Shown: positions 40,561-50,996, counted from the first letter of the stretch. The stretch: DNA of 64,000 nucleotides from Comamonas piscis (GCF_014109725.1 NZ_CP058554.1:2976001-3040000); one strand, 5' to 3'. Notes: generated by a model not told the origin, from the sequence alone. A program made the numbers and translations.

Positions 40561-41831
40561 GCAAGATAGCGGTCTATGCGGACTGGGAGGGGCTGCAAAG
40601 GCCACAGCGCTTGGGTTTTCTGCACAGTCGCCGAACGCGCGCGACGGAGCTGTTTGAATTCGAGTACGACGCCAAGGCGCTGGGAGAACCGCTTCTTGGC
40701 GGTGTACTCTTGGATCCAAATCTTCAGGCGTTCAGCGGGCCACAGTATCCCCCTGCACCCAGAGACAAGTTCGGCGTCTTCGATGATTCAAGCCCGGATC
40801 GTTGGGGGCGCAAACTGATGGATCGACGATTTGAGCGTGAGAAGCGGGTAGGGTTATGGTCGGCGGATGCCCGCCTCTACGAATCCGATTACCTGTTGGG
40901 TGTGCACGACCAGTACCGCGTGGGTGCCTTGCGCTACAGGTTGGAGGACGAGGGCAGTTTCCTCGATGACCGGATCGACATGGCAGCGCCGCCTTTCACA
41001 GAGATTCGCGCTCTGGAGCAAGCCAGCCGTGGCTTGGAGCAGGACCCTGACAATATGGCGGCGCAGGGACAGGACTGGCTTCGGATGCTGATTGCACCAG
41101 GGGGCTCGCTGGGCGGCGCCAGGCCAAAGGCAAGCGTCATTGACGATGCAGGGCGCCTGCACATCGCCAAGTTTCCCAGCATTAAAGACAGCTATGACGT
41201 CGGCGGCTGGGAAATGGTGGTGAATGCGCTTGCACACGGCTGCGGCATACAGGTGGCGCCCGCACAGGCACGCAGATTTGCCAGCAGTTACCACTGCTTT
41301 ATGGTGACCCGCTTTGACCGGACGGGCAGCGGGAAGCGGCTACATTTTGCTTCCGCCATGACGATGACAGGCCACAAAGACGGCGATGATGCCTCGACCG
41401 GGGTGAGCTATCTGGAGCTGGCGGAAGTCATCATGCGGCAGGGCGCACAGCCCAAGCAGGATCTGAAAGAACTCTGGTCGCGCATCGCCTTCAACCTGCT
41501 TGTCTCCAATACAGACGACCACCTTCGTAACCACGGCTTTATTCTCGTGCCGGGCAAGGGCTGGAAGCTGTCGCAGGCCTATGACATGAACCCGGTGGCC
41601 CACGCAGATGGGCTGAAGCTCAACATCACGGATGCGGACAATGCACTCGATCTTGAGCTGGCTCGGGAAGTCGCTGGATATTTCCGCATGGGCCTCCATC
41701 AGGCCGACGAGACCATTGATGCATTCCGAGACACCGTCCGTCAATGGCGCGCAGTTGCGTCGCATGTGGGTCTATCGGCGAGTGAACAGGAGCGGATGGC
41801 AGGCGCCTTCCGGCTGGCCGATGGGGATTGA
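40557..41831 (+). CDS. hipA: HipA-family serine/threonine kinase toxin
   Basis: A 424-residue kinase. The N-terminal domain has FDDSSPDRWGR. The activation loop is GGSLGGARPKA, with a Ser where E. coli HipA autophosphorylates. The catalytic loop is NLLVSNTDDHLRNHGF, followed by a metal-binding YDMNP. HipA stops growth by phosphorylating glutamyl-tRNA synthetase in E. coli; targets vary in relatives. All key residues are present, so it should be active. Confidence 0.9.
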   Translation: MSKIAVYADWEGLQRPQRLGFLHSRRTRATELFEFEYDAKALGEPLLGGVLLDPNLQAFSGPQYPPAPRDKFGVFDDSSPDRWGRKLMDRRFEREKRVGLWSADARLYESDYLLGVHDQYRVGALRYRLEDEGSFLDDRIDMAAPPFTEIRALEQASRGLEQDPDNMAAQGQDWLRMLIAPGGSLGGARPKASVIDDAGRLHIAKFPSIKDSYDVGGWEMVVNALAHGCGIQVAPAQARRFASSYHCFMVTRFDRTGSGKRLHFASAMTMTGHKDGDDASTGVSYLELAEVIMRQGAQPKQDLKELWSRIAFNLLVSNTDDHLRNHGFILVPGKGWKLSQAYDMNPVAHADGLKLNITDADNALDLELAREVAGYFRMGLHQADETIDAFRDTVRQWRAVASHVGLSASEQERMAGAFRLADGD

Positions 41832-41986
41832 GGCCGAGGTGTTCGCCTGCGGAGCGGTCGAAATTGGCGGGACAAGTCAGCCAACCTGCGGATGAGCGGT
41901 GATCCGGGTGGCTGTCTTCAATGGTTGGGGTGCTGCTGCCCCCTTTTCTCTCGCCTAACCCACATCAGCTGCGGATTTGAAACCCA

Positions 41987-43156
41987 TTAAAGCTTGCGCA
42001 GGCGCTCCAAAGCCGCCAGCAAGGTCTCGTCCTTTTTCGCAAAGCAAAAACGCACCACCTGCTGGTCAAAGCCATCGCCATAGAAGGCCGACAGCGGGAT
42101 CGCAGCCACGCCGAGGTCCTTGACCAGTTGCTGGCAGAAGTCGGACTCATTGGCGTCGGTGACGTCCGAGATGTCCACGCACTGGAAATAGGTGCCAGAG
42201 CTGGGCAGCAGTTGCAGACGTGAGCCTTCAAGACCGGCGCGGAACAGGTCGCGCTTCTTCTGGTAGAAGGCGGGCAGGTCCAGGTACGGGGCAGGATTTT
42301 TCAGGTATTCGGCCAGGCCCACTTGCATGGGGGTGTTGACGGTGAAGACATTGAACTGGTGCACCTTGCGAAATTCTGCGGTCAGGGGCGCAGGCGCGGC
42401 GACAGTAGCCACCTTCCAGCCGGTCACGTGGAAGGTCTTGCCAAAGCTGCTGACCACATAGGCGCGTGCAGCTAGGCCGGGGTAGCGCGATGCGCTCTCA
42501 TGGCGCTCGCCATCGAACACCATGTGCTCATAGACCTCATCGGCCAGCAGCAGGATGTCGGTTGGGGCCAGCAGGTCTTCGAGTTGCTGCATCTCCTGCG
42601 CCGTCCAGGTGGTCCCGCTGGGGTTGTGGGGGGTGTTGATGAGCAGCAGGCGGGTTTTGGGCGTGATGGCTGCTGCTATCTTGCCAAAGTCGGGGCGGAA
42701 GGTTTTGGGCGTCAGAGGCACGCGCACTGGCACGCCGCTTGCCAGCAGAATGTTGGGCACATAGCTGTCATAGCAGGGGTCCAGCACGATGACTTCATCG
42801 CCCGGGCTGACGCAGCTGAGAATGATGGTGAGGATGGCCTGGGTCGCGCCAGCGGTGATGGTGATTTCGCTGTTGGCGTCGTAGCGCTTCCCGTAGAGGG
42901 CTTCAATTTTCTGCGCCACCACCTCGCGCAATGCCGGCACGCCTGTCATCGGTGGGTACTGGTTGTGGCCGGCCTGCATAGCGCGGCTAACACTGTCGAG
43001 CAAGGCCGGGTCACAGCCAAAATCCGGAAAACCCTGGCCCAGATTGACGGCCTTGTGCTCAGTGGCCAGCGCCGACATCACGGTAAAGATGGTGGTGCCC
43101 ACATGCGGCAGGCGGCTGGGGAAGGAGGGCGTGTTAGAGAGGGCAGAGACGGACAT
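41987..43156 (-). CDS. PLP-dependent aminotransferase (class I/II, YbdL-like)
   Basis: A 389-residue fold-type I aminotransferase. The PLP Lys is Lys240 in SSFGKTFHVTGWK. YPPMTGVPALR, NTPHNPSGT and DEVYEHM are also present. Closest by pattern to YbdL/methionine-type aminotransferases or kynurenine-oxoglutarate types. It lies 81 bases after cysB on the same strand, so a role in sulfur amino-acid metabolism is plausible. Confidence 0.85.
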   Translation of the reverse strand: MSVSALSNTPSFPSRLPHVGTTIFTVMSALATEHKAVNLGQGFPDFGCDPALLDSVSRAMQAGHNQYPPMTGVPALREVVAQKIEALYGKRYDANSEITITAGATQAILTIILSCVSPGDEVIVLDPCYDSYVPNILLASGVPVRVPLTPKTFRPDFGKIAAAITPKTRLLLINTPHNPSGTTWTAQEMQQLEDLLAPTDILLLADEVYEHMVFDGERHESASRYPGLAARAYVVSSFGKTFHVTGWKVATVAAPAPLTAEFRKVHQFNVFTVNTPMQVGLAEYLKNPAPYLDLPAFYQKKRDLFRAGLEGSRLQLLPSSGTYFQCVDISDVTDANESDFCQQLVKDLGVAAIPLSAFYGDGFDQQVVRFCFAKKDETLLAALERLRKL

Positions 43157-43237
43157 GGCTGGCGGAGATAGACAGAGAAACGCGGCCAGCAGACAGGGCT
43201 AGGCCGCAAACCAAGAATGTTGCGAAAGGCTGGCAGA

Positions 43238-44179
43238 TCAGAGTTCGTAGTCGGCCACATGGCCGACCATGGCACGGCCGATCAGATCACGGCTCAGGCG
43301 ATCGCTGATCAGCTCAGCAAATTTGTAGACAAAATTGCGCATATAAGCGCCGCGCTTGAAGGCCACCCGGGCCACGCTCTCGCCAAACAGATGACCCATG
43401 GGGCGCACCGCCAGGTCCTTGATGGGGTCGTCGCGCATGGCCATCTCGGCGACGATGCCGATACCCAGACCCAAACGCACATAGGTCTTGATCACATCGG
43501 AATCAATCGCTTCGAGCACGATCTTGGGCGTCAACTGGCGGGCTGCCATCGCCGCATCGATCTTGCCCCGGCCGGTGAATGACGGGTGGTAGGTGATCAG
43601 CGGCTCGGCCGCAATGTCTTCCAGATTGATGCGTTCTTTTTGTGCCAGCGGATGTTGGTGCGGCATCACCAGCACATGCTGCCATTCGTAGCAGGGCAGG
43701 GTCACCAGCTCTGGGTAGTCGGCCAGCGATTCGGTCGCCATGCCTATGTCGGCCTGCTCGTCGATCACCATGCGCGCCACTTCGGCGGGCGTGGCTTGGT
43801 GCAGGCTGACCGTCACCTTGGGGTAGTGCTCGCGCAGCCGCGCCACGGGGGTGGGCAGCACATAGCGGGCCTGCGTGTGGGTGGTGGCGATGGAGAGGGT
43901 GCCGCTGTCTTGCGCGCTGTACTGGTCGCCGATGCGTTTGAGGTTGCCGACCTCGCGCATGATGATCTCGATGCTCTTGAGCACTTGCTGACCCGGCTCG
44001 GTGATGCGTTTGAGGCGCTTGCCGTGGCGCGCAAAGATATCAATGCCCAGCTCTTCTTCCAGCTCGATGATGGCTTTAGAGACGCCCGGCTGGGAGGTGT
44101 GCAGGGCCTTGGCAGCCTCGGTCAAATTGAGGTTGCGGCGTGCGGCCTCTTGCACAAAGCGGAACTGATGCAGGTTCAT
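43238..44179 (-). CDS. cysB: LysR-family regulator CysB
   Basis: A 313-residue regulator starting MNLHQFRFVQEAARRNLNLT, the CysB/Cbl-type N-terminal winged helix. The effector domain has TTHTQARYVLP and a late VRLGLGIGIVAEMA. CysB activates sulfate assimilation genes when O-acetylserine signals sulfur need. A chelatase for siroheme, the sulfite reductase cofactor, lies next to it, in keeping with that role. Confidence 0.9.
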   Translation of the reverse strand: MNLHQFRFVQEAARRNLNLTEAAKALHTSQPGVSKAIIELEEELGIDIFARHGKRLKRITEPGQQVLKSIEIIMREVGNLKRIGDQYSAQDSGTLSIATTHTQARYVLPTPVARLREHYPKVTVSLHQATPAEVARMVIDEQADIGMATESLADYPELVTLPCYEWQHVLVMPHQHPLAQKERINLEDIAAEPLITYHPSFTGRGKIDAAMAARQLTPKIVLEAIDSDVIKTYVRLGLGIGIVAEMAMRDDPIKDLAVRPMGHLFGESVARVAFKRGAYMRNFVYKFAELISDRLSRDLIGRAMVGHVADYEL

Positions 44180-44312
44180 ACAATGATTCGGAATATGAAT
44201 TTACATCATTATGCTTGAATGGAATATAAAAAACAGCCCGCTGGCAGAGACCTGCTTCCCGAGACGGAATTTTTAGCATTCTCACCGGGCAGTCGCGCCT
44301 TTGGTGAACCTG

Positions 44313-44711
44313 TCAGCTGGCAGCTTGCAGGTACTCGCCCGCCATGCCTGCCAACAATTGGATGACCCGGGCATCCTCGCCCATCGCGGGCGCGATCTGC
44401 AGCTTCAACTGCGGGTACTGCGGCGCGAGTTCGTTCACCAAGGCCGGAATATCTTCACTGGCATGTTTGCCCACGCCAAACAGCAATGGCCAGATGGTGA
44501 TGTGTTGCAGCTGCGGGTGGGCTTGCAGCAATTGTGCAACGGCAGGGCCCAGCGGCGGATCGCACCAATCCAGATAGGCACATGCAACGGCCGCTTTCGG
44601 CTGCGCCTGCTGTACTTGCGCCAACAGATGCTCTGCATTGCGGCGCCAAACCGGATCTTTGGAGCCATGGGACAACAGAATCAGACCGAAAGCAGGAGAG
44701 GAGGGGGGCAT
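44313..44711 (-). CDS. CbiX/SirB-type sirohydrochlorin chelatase
   Basis: A 132-residue single-domain chelatase with LILLSHGSKDPVWR at the N-terminus (metal-binding His) and a late LFGVGKHASEDIP with the second His. It inserts Fe or Co into sirohydrochlorin. Iron insertion for siroheme is likely given cysB beside it. I chose ATG 44711; the frame opens earlier at 44834 without support. Confidence 0.85.
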   Translation of the reverse strand: MPPSSPAFGLILLSHGSKDPVWRRNAEHLLAQVQQAQPKAAVACAYLDWCDPPLGPAVAQLLQAHPQLQHITIWPLLFGVGKHASEDIPALVNELAPQYPQLKLQIAPAMGEDARVIQLLAGMAGEYLQAAS

Positions 44712-44949
44712 GGTAGGCAAGGCGGATGGATGATGGGTAAGTGTTTGCGGCTGTAAAGCTTGGAACCTTTGAACATTATCGCTTTCCCATACCGGGGCCT
44801 GATTTAGCGCCTGCGCAGATACCGCATGTAGCAAAATGTACAGCTTGGCCGCCTGGATGCAGAAAACCTGCCAATCCCGTGCAACGCTTTACACTGCCTA
44901 CATATTTAGCTGTAAAAATAGTAGTTTGCTCTACCTCAAGACAAAACTG

Positions 44950-46257
44950 ATGATGCCGGATGTTTCCAATTTTTCGCGCCAGACCCTGGCACCGTTTCAA
45001 TCTTTGGCAACCGTCGGAAAGCGTCATCCCTCCCGCATGCTCGGCCATGCTGGCCGCGTAGCCGTATTGGCAGCGGCAGTCACTGCGCTTGCCGCGTGCT
45101 CCGACAAAGCAGCGCCCACCGCAGCCGCGCCCCCGGCGCCGGAAGTCGGCGTCATCACCGTGCAGTCCTCATCGCAGCAACTGACGGCCGAGCTGCCCGG
45201 CCGCACCAGCGCTTTCATGATGGCGGAGATCCGCCCCCAGGCCAATGGCATTGTGGAAAAGCGCTTGTTCACTGAAGGCGCTGCCGTCAAGGCCGGCCAG
45301 GCGCTCTACCAGTTGGATGCCCGCCCTGCGCAGGCGGCGGTCAACAGCGCCGAAGCGGCAGTCGCCAAGGCCAATGCATCGGCCCAGACCGCGCGCAGCA
45401 ATGCGGCGCGCAACAGCGAGCTGGTCAAGATCGATGCCATCAGCCGCCAGGTGTTTGACGACAGCCAGGCGCTGGTAGCCCAGACGGCCTCCGATGTGGC
45501 CGTCGCAAAAGCCGCCTTGGACAACGCCCGCATCAACCTGCAGTACACCCGCATCAGCTCCCCGATTGCCGGCAAGGTCAGCACCTCGGCCGTGACGCCC
45601 GGTGCGCTGGTCACCGCCAACCAGGCCACGGCGCTTACCACCGTGGTGCAGCTCGATCCGATGTATGTGGACTTCACCCAGTCCAGCACCGAGATGCTGC
45701 AGTTGCAGCGCGATTTGAAGGCCGGGCGCTTTCAGCGCCTCGATGGTGACCAGATCCCGGTGCGCATCCGCCTCGATGACGGCACCGAATACAACCACGA
45801 AGCCAAGCTCAAGTTCTCTGGCGTGATCGTCAGTGCTACGACGGGTACCGTCACCCTGCGCGCCCAGGTCCCCAATCCGGATGGCGTGCTGATGCCCAAT
45901 ATGTATGTGCAGGCGCTGCTGCCAACGGCCGTGGCGCCGGATGCCTTGCTGGTGCCCCAGCAATCGGTGGTGCGCGACCTGACGGGCAAACCCACCGTGT
46001 TTGTGGTGACGGCCGAGGACAAGGTGCAAAAGCGCGCACTGCAGCTGGATCGCGCCGTGGGCAGCCAGTGGCTGGTGGGCAGTGGCCTCAAATCGGGAGA
46101 GCGCGTGGTGGTCGATGGCTTCCAGCGCGTGAAGGATGGTGACAAGGTCAGGATCACCGAGGTGGATCTGAAAGCCCAGGCCGAGCGCGTGCGCAGCCCT
46201 GGACGCGTGCCCGGCCAGGCCGCAGCGCCGGCCCCGGCCCCGGCTGCCGCCCAGTAA
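44950..46257 (+). CDS. RND efflux periplasmic adaptor (AcrA/MexA family)
   Basis: A membrane-fusion lipoprotein of about 435 residues. A lipobox LAAC follows a hydrophobic segment. The lipoyl halves flank a coiled-coil hairpin, with RPQANGIVEKRLF and LQYTRISSPIAGKV, and TPGALVTANQ follows. It links the RND pump to the outer-membrane channel. Start choice is uncertain: ATG 44950, 44953 or 45037; the last gives the usual distance to the lipobox. It is the first gene of a three-gene efflux operon. No TetR-type regulator is adjacent. Confidence 0.9.
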   Translation: MMPDVSNFSRQTLAPFQSLATVGKRHPSRMLGHAGRVAVLAAAVTALAACSDKAAPTAAAPPAPEVGVITVQSSSQQLTAELPGRTSAFMMAEIRPQANGIVEKRLFTEGAAVKAGQALYQLDARPAQAAVNSAEAAVAKANASAQTARSNAARNSELVKIDAISRQVFDDSQALVAQTASDVAVAKAALDNARINLQYTRISSPIAGKVSTSAVTPGALVTANQATALTTVVQLDPMYVDFTQSSTEMLQLQRDLKAGRFQRLDGDQIPVRIRLDDGTEYNHEAKLKFSGVIVSATTGTVTLRAQVPNPDGVLMPNMYVQALLPTAVAPDALLVPQQSVVRDLTGKPTVFVVTAEDKVQKRALQLDRAVGSQWLVGSGLKSGERVVVDGFQRVKDGDKVRITEVDLKAQAERVRSPGRVPGQAAAPAPAPAAAQ

Positions 46258-46284
46258 GACACCCCAGAATCCAAGGCTGCATCC

Positions 46285-49200
46285 ATGGCACAGTTTTTTA
46301 TCCAGCGCCCCATTTTTGCGTGGGTGATCGCCATCATCATCATGCTGGGCGGGGCTCTCTCCATCGCCAAGCTGCCGCTGGAGCAATACCCCGAGATTGC
46401 TCCGCCGCGCGTCACCATCGGCACCCAGTACACCGGCGCATCGGCCGAGACGGTCGAGAACTCCGTCACCCAGATCATCGAGCAGCAGCTCAAGGGCATT
46501 GACAACATGCTCTACATGAGCGCGACCAGCAATGCCTCAGGCCAGGCCCGCATCACCTTGACCTTTGCGCCCGGCACCAATGTCGATGTGGCCCAGGTGC
46601 AGGTGCAAAACAAGATCCAGGGCGCCCTCAACCGTCTGCCCGAATCGGTCAAGAGCCGGGGCGTCTTCATCAACAAGGGCGGCCAGGATTTTCTGGTCAC
46701 CTACAGCTTCTACTCCAAAGACCCGTCGATGACCGAGGTGGACATTGGTGACTACATCAATGCCAGCCTGGTCGATGTGATCGGGCGCCTGGAAGGCGTG
46801 GGCGACATCAATGTGTTCGGCACCTCGTATGCGATGCGCATCTGGATGGACCCGGCCAAGATGGAGAAATTCGGCCTGATGCCGTCGGACCTCAGCAATG
46901 CGCTCAATGCGCAAAATGCCCAGGTGTCGGCCGGCCAGCTCGGCGCCTTGCCAGCGGTGAGCAACCAGCAGCTCAATGCCACCATCACGGCGCGCACCAA
47001 GCTCAAGACGGTGGACCAGTTCGAGGACATCGTCCTCAAGGCCGCCACCGATGGCTCGGTGGTCACGATGAAGGATGTCGCCCGCGTTGAATTGGGCGCC
47101 GAAAACCTGAACGTGCAGGCCAAGCTCAACGGCATGCGTGGCGCTGGTATGGGCATCATCCTGGCCGATGGCGCCAATGCGATGGCGGTGTCGGATGCCG
47201 TCGCGGCCAAGCTGGCCGAGATGAAGCCGTACTTCCCCAACCAGATCGATTACTTCGTCAGCTCGGACTCCACGCCCTTTGTTCGCGCCTCTATCCATGA
47301 GGTGGTGGCTGCGCTGGGCGAAGCCATGGTGCTGGTGGTGATCGTCATGTTTGTGTTTTTGCAAAACCTGCGCGCCACCCTGATCCCGGCCATTGCCGTG
47401 CCGGTGGTGCTGCTGGGCACCTTCGGGGTGCTGTCGATTGCCGGGTACTCCATCAACACCTTGACCATGTTCGCCATGGTGCTCGCCATCGGCTTGTTGG
47501 TGGACGATGCGATCGTCGTGGTGGAAAACGTTGAGCGGGTGATGCATGAGACCGGCATGTCGCCCAAGGAGGCGACCAAGGTATCGATGCGCGAGATCAC
47601 GCCAGCACTGGTCGGTATTGGCGTCACCTTGTCGGCCGTGTTTGTGCCCATGGCCTTTTTTGGCGGCTCCACCGGGGTGATCTACCGCCAGTTCTCGATC
47701 ACCATCGTGGCTGCCATGGCGCTGTCGGTGTTTGTGGCGCTGACCCTGACCCCCGCGCTCTGCGCCACCCTGTTGAAGGCGCCCGAACATGCGGGCGGCC
47801 ATGAACGCGCCATTCGCAAGGGGCTGCTGGGCGTTCCGGACCGGTTCTTCCGCTGGTTCAATCGCAATTTTGACCGCACTGCGAACCGCTACCAGGGCAT
47901 CGTCGCGCGCAGCCTGCGCCGCGCCAAGCGCATGATGCTGATCTTTATCGCGGTGCTGCTGGGCGTGTGGCTGCTGATGCACAAGCTGCCCACCTCCTTC
48001 CTGCCTGATGAAGACCAGGGCTTTCTGTTTGTGAACGTCAACCTGCCATCGGGCGCAGCAGATGCGCGCCTGCAGGATGTTCTCGACGAGGTGCGTGAAT
48101 ACCTGCTGGAGCAGCCGGACATCATCAGCTTCAACCAGGTGTCGGGCCTCAATGGTGACCAAAGCTCGGCGCGCGGCTTTATCCGCCTCAAGCCCTGGGA
48201 CCAGCGCACGCTCTCGTCGCAGTCGGCTGCGGCGATTGCCAACAAGGCCACCAAGGATCTGTCGCGTATCCGTGATGCCCGTGTGCTGGTGATTCTGCCG
48301 CCGGCCGTGCGCGGCCTGGGTGCCAGCTCGGGCTTCAACTTCATGGTCAAGGACATGAACAGCATCGGCCACGACGGCCTGCTGGCCGCCAGCAACCAGG
48401 TGCTGACTGCCATGCGCGCCAACCCCAATCTGACGGCAGTGCGCACCACCAACCTGGACGACGCGGCCGAGCTGCGCATCGATGTGGACGACCGCAAGGC
48501 CGCTGCGCTGGGCCTCGCTTATGCGGACATCAACAACGTGCTGTCCAGCGCCATGGGCGGCACCTATGTGAACGATTTCCTGAACAATGGCCGCGTCAAA
48601 CGCGTCTACATCATGGGCGATGCGCCACACCGCATGCTGCCCCAGGACATCGCCAAATGGACAGTGCGCAACAAGAACGGCGAGATGGTGCCTTTCGGCG
48701 CCTTCTCGGACACGCACTGGGCCTATGGCTCGCCCCAGCTGCTGCGCTACAACGGCAGCCCGGCTTACGAGTTTGAAGGCCGCGCCGCACCCGGCATCAG
48801 CTCGGGTGCCGCGATGCAGGAGGTCGAGGCCATCCTGGCCAAGCTGCCGGCCGGCATGGGCTATGAATGGACGGGTGCGTCGTTGCAAGAGCGCCAGTCG
48901 GGTGCGCAGGCGCCCATGCTGTATGCGATATCGATTCTGTTTGTGTTCCTCTGTCTGGCCGCTTTGTACGAGAGCTGGACCGTGCCGCTGTCGGTGATGC
49001 TGGCCGTGCCGCTGGGGGTGATTGGCGCGCTGCTGGCCACCTATACACGGGGTTTGACGAACGACGTCTACTTCCAGGTGGGGCTTCTCACCACGGTCGG
49101 CTTAGCGGCCAAGAACGCCATCTTGATTGTGGAGTTCGCGGTGCAGCTGCAAGAGCAGGGCAAGCGCCTGTTTGATGCCACGGTCGAGGCCGTGCGCCTG

Positions 49201-49455
49201 CGGCTGCGCCCCATCTTGATGACCTCGCTGGCTTTTGGCTTTGGCGTGATCCCGCTGGCCATTGGCACCGGTGCCGGCGCGGGCGGGCGCAATGCGATCG
49301 GCACGGCCGTGCTGGGCGGTATGGTGGCTTCGACCGTGCTCGGTATCTTCATGGTGCCGGTGTTCTTCCTGCTGATCCGCAGCTGGTTCAGCTCCCACAG
49401 CCGCCATGACGAGACACCAGCCCAGGCCAGCACCGCGCCGGAGAGCGCGCCATGA
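46285..49455 (+). CDS. RND multidrug efflux transporter (AcrB/MexB, HAE-1 family)
   Basis: A 1056-residue inner-membrane proton antiporter. The two-fold repeat has 12 membrane segments. The N-terminus is MAQFFIQRPIFAWVIAI. GLLVDDAIVVVENVERVM carries the proton-relay Asp residues, and the second half carries the Lys relay (GLAAKNAILIVEFA). It exports hydrophobic and amphiphilic compounds with the adaptor upstream and the channel downstream. It overlaps the next gene by ATGA. Confidence 0.97.
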   Translation: MAQFFIQRPIFAWVIAIIIMLGGALSIAKLPLEQYPEIAPPRVTIGTQYTGASAETVENSVTQIIEQQLKGIDNMLYMSATSNASGQARITLTFAPGTNVDVAQVQVQNKIQGALNRLPESVKSRGVFINKGGQDFLVTYSFYSKDPSMTEVDIGDYINASLVDVIGRLEGVGDINVFGTSYAMRIWMDPAKMEKFGLMPSDLSNALNAQNAQVSAGQLGALPAVSNQQLNATITARTKLKTVDQFEDIVLKAATDGSVVTMKDVARVELGAENLNVQAKLNGMRGAGMGIILADGANAMAVSDAVAAKLAEMKPYFPNQIDYFVSSDSTPFVRASIHEVVAALGEAMVLVVIVMFVFLQNLRATLIPAIAVPVVLLGTFGVLSIAGYSINTLTMFAMVLAIGLLVDDAIVVVENVERVMHETGMSPKEATKVSMREITPALVGIGVTLSAVFVPMAFFGGSTGVIYRQFSITIVAAMALSVFVALTLTPALCATLLKAPEHAGGHERAIRKGLLGVPDRFFRWFNRNFDRTANRYQGIVARSLRRAKRMMLIFIAVLLGVWLLMHKLPTSFLPDEDQGFLFVNVNLPSGAADARLQDVLDEVREYLLEQPDIISFNQVSGLNGDQSSARGFIRLKPWDQRTLSSQSAAAIANKATKDLSRIRDARVLVILPPAVRGLGASSGFNFMVKDMNSIGHDGLLAASNQVLTAMRANPNLTAVRTTNLDDAAELRIDVDDRKAAALGLAYADINNVLSSAMGGTYVNDFLNNGRVKRVYIMGDAPHRMLPQDIAKWTVRNKNGEMVPFGAFSDTHWAYGSPQLLRYNGSPAYEFEGRAAPGISSGAAMQEVEAILAKLPAGMGYEWTGASLQERQSGAQAPMLYAISILFVFLCLAALYESWTVPLSVMLAVPLGVIGALLATYTRGLTNDVYFQVGLLTTVGLAAKNAILIVEFAVQLQEQGKRLFDATVEAVRLRLRPILMTSLAFGFGVIPLAIGTGAGAGGRNAIGTAVLGGMVASTVLGIFMVPVFFLLIRSWFSSHSRHDETPAQASTAPESAP

Positions 49456-50996
49456 GCCGTATCCCAAGATTTTCCATGACCTCTGCCTACCGTTTGCCGC
49501 TGTGCCTGATGGCTGCCGGCTTGCTGTCCGCCTGTAATCTGGCGCCCACTTACCAGCGCCCCGATCCTGCCGTGCCCGCCACGATCGATGGCGTGGTGCA
49601 AACTCTGCCGGCTGATTTTGTAGTGGAGCCTGCATCAGCTGACAGCTTGCAGCTGCTGCCTTGGCAGCAATGGGTCGAGAGCGCCGGCCTGCGCCAGTTG
49701 ATCGAGCTGGGCCTGCAGAACAACCGCGATCTGCGCGTAGCCATTGCCAATATCGAGAAGGCCCGTGCGCAGTACGGCGTGCAGCGCGCTGACCAGTTGC
49801 CCAGCCTGAACGCCAATGCCCAAGGCAGCCGCACCCGCACTGCCGATGATCTGCGCTCTTCTGCGGCGGCCTCATCTGTCGCCAACCAGGTCAGCGTGCA
49901 GCTGGGCCTGGCGAGCTACGAGCTGGATTTTTGGGGTCGGGTGCGCAACCTGAGCGAAGCGGCCTTGCAGCAGTACCTGCTGGTCGAGGAAAACCGCCGC
50001 AGCGTGCAGCTGGGTTTGATCACCGATATCGCCAACGCCTGGGTGGCTCTGGGCAGCGACCAGCAACGCCTGCAACTGGCGCGCGACACCCTGGCCACGC
50101 GCGAGCAGGGCTATGGCCTGGTGCAGCGCATGCACCAGCTGGGCGCCACCAATGGCTTGGTGCTGGCACAGAACCAGACCGCAGTCGAGACCGCCCGCAA
50201 CGATGTGGCGGCCTTTGAGTCACAAGTCGCCCGCGACCGCAATGCCCTGCAGCTGCTGGTGGGTGGCCCCATCTCTGGCGATATGCTGCCCCCGGCGCCC
50301 ACGGCATCGCTCAGCAGCAATGAGGTGCAAAGTGCAGGCTCTGGCCAGCTGCTCGACGGTGCCACGCCCCAGGTCAAGCAGCCTGGCGCAGCCACAGCGA
50401 TGACGGTGGTGCCGACGGGCCTGTCCTCACAAGTGCTGCTGGCCCGGCCCGATGTGGTGGCCGCCGAGCACAGCCTGCAAGCGCAGTACGCCAGCATAGG
50501 TGCGGCGCGTGCGGCGTTTTTCCCGACCATCAGCCTGACGGCCAATGCCGGCACCGCCAGCGATGCGCTGTCGGGCCTGTTCGATGGCGGCAGCCGCGCC
50601 TGGAGCTTTGTGCCCCAGATCCGTTTGCCCATTTTTGATGGTGGCCGCAACCAGGCCAACTTGGACATTGCGCAAGCCAACCGCGATGCCGCGCTGGCCC
50701 AGTACGACAAGGCCATCCAGGTGGCTTTCCGCGAGGTGAACGATGCGCTGGCGGACCGCGCCACGATGCAACGGCGTCTGAACGCGCAAGCGGCCTTGGT
50801 GCAAGCCGCCAGCCGGGTGCTGCAGCTGTCGCAGGCGCGCTTCAAGGCCGGGGCGGATGATTTTTTGACGGTGCTTGATGCGCAGCGCAGCCTCTACGCC
50901 GCACAGCAAACCCAGATCACCTTGATGCAGGCTGAGCAGGTCAACCGCATCAGCCTGTACAAGGCATTGGGCGGAGGTGCGGACGCCAAGCAGTGA
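49452..50996 (+). CDS. outer-membrane efflux channel lipoprotein (OprM/NodT family)
   Basis: A 514-residue TolC-like trimer-forming channel. The lipobox is GLLSAC (Cys about 28). The two OEP repeats have LIELGLQNNRDLRVA and AYxxxx-type helices, and a late LPIFDGGRNQANLDIAQAN. It completes the tripartite pump. The ATG overlaps the TGA of the RND gene. Confidence 0.95.
   Translation: MSRIPRFSMTSAYRLPLCLMAAGLLSACNLAPTYQRPDPAVPATIDGVVQTLPADFVVEPASADSLQLLPWQQWVESAGLRQLIELGLQNNRDLRVAIANIEKARAQYGVQRADQLPSLNANAQGSRTRTADDLRSSAAASSVANQVSVQLGLASYELDFWGRVRNLSEAALQQYLLVEENRRSVQLGLITDIANAWVALGSDQQRLQLARDTLATREQGYGLVQRMHQLGATNGLVLAQNQTAVETARNDVAAFESQVARDRNALQLLVGGPISGDMLPPAPTASLSSNEVQSAGSGQLLDGATPQVKQPGAATAMTVVPTGLSSQVLLARPDVVAAEHSLQAQYASIGAARAAFFPTISLTANAGTASDALSGLFDGGSRAWSFVPQIRLPIFDGGRNQANLDIAQANRDAALAQYDKAIQVAFREVNDALADRATMQRRLNAQAALVQAASRVLQLSQARFKAGADDFLTVLDAQRSLYAAQQTQITLMQAEQVNRISLYKALGGGADAKQ

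Noticed and set aside
46537..48888. A 783-codon minus-strand open frame
   Set aside because: It is antisense to the RND transporter, whose protein motifs are unmistakable. The minus frame has His/Gln/Arg-rich low-information composition typical of a shadow frame in high-GC DNA.
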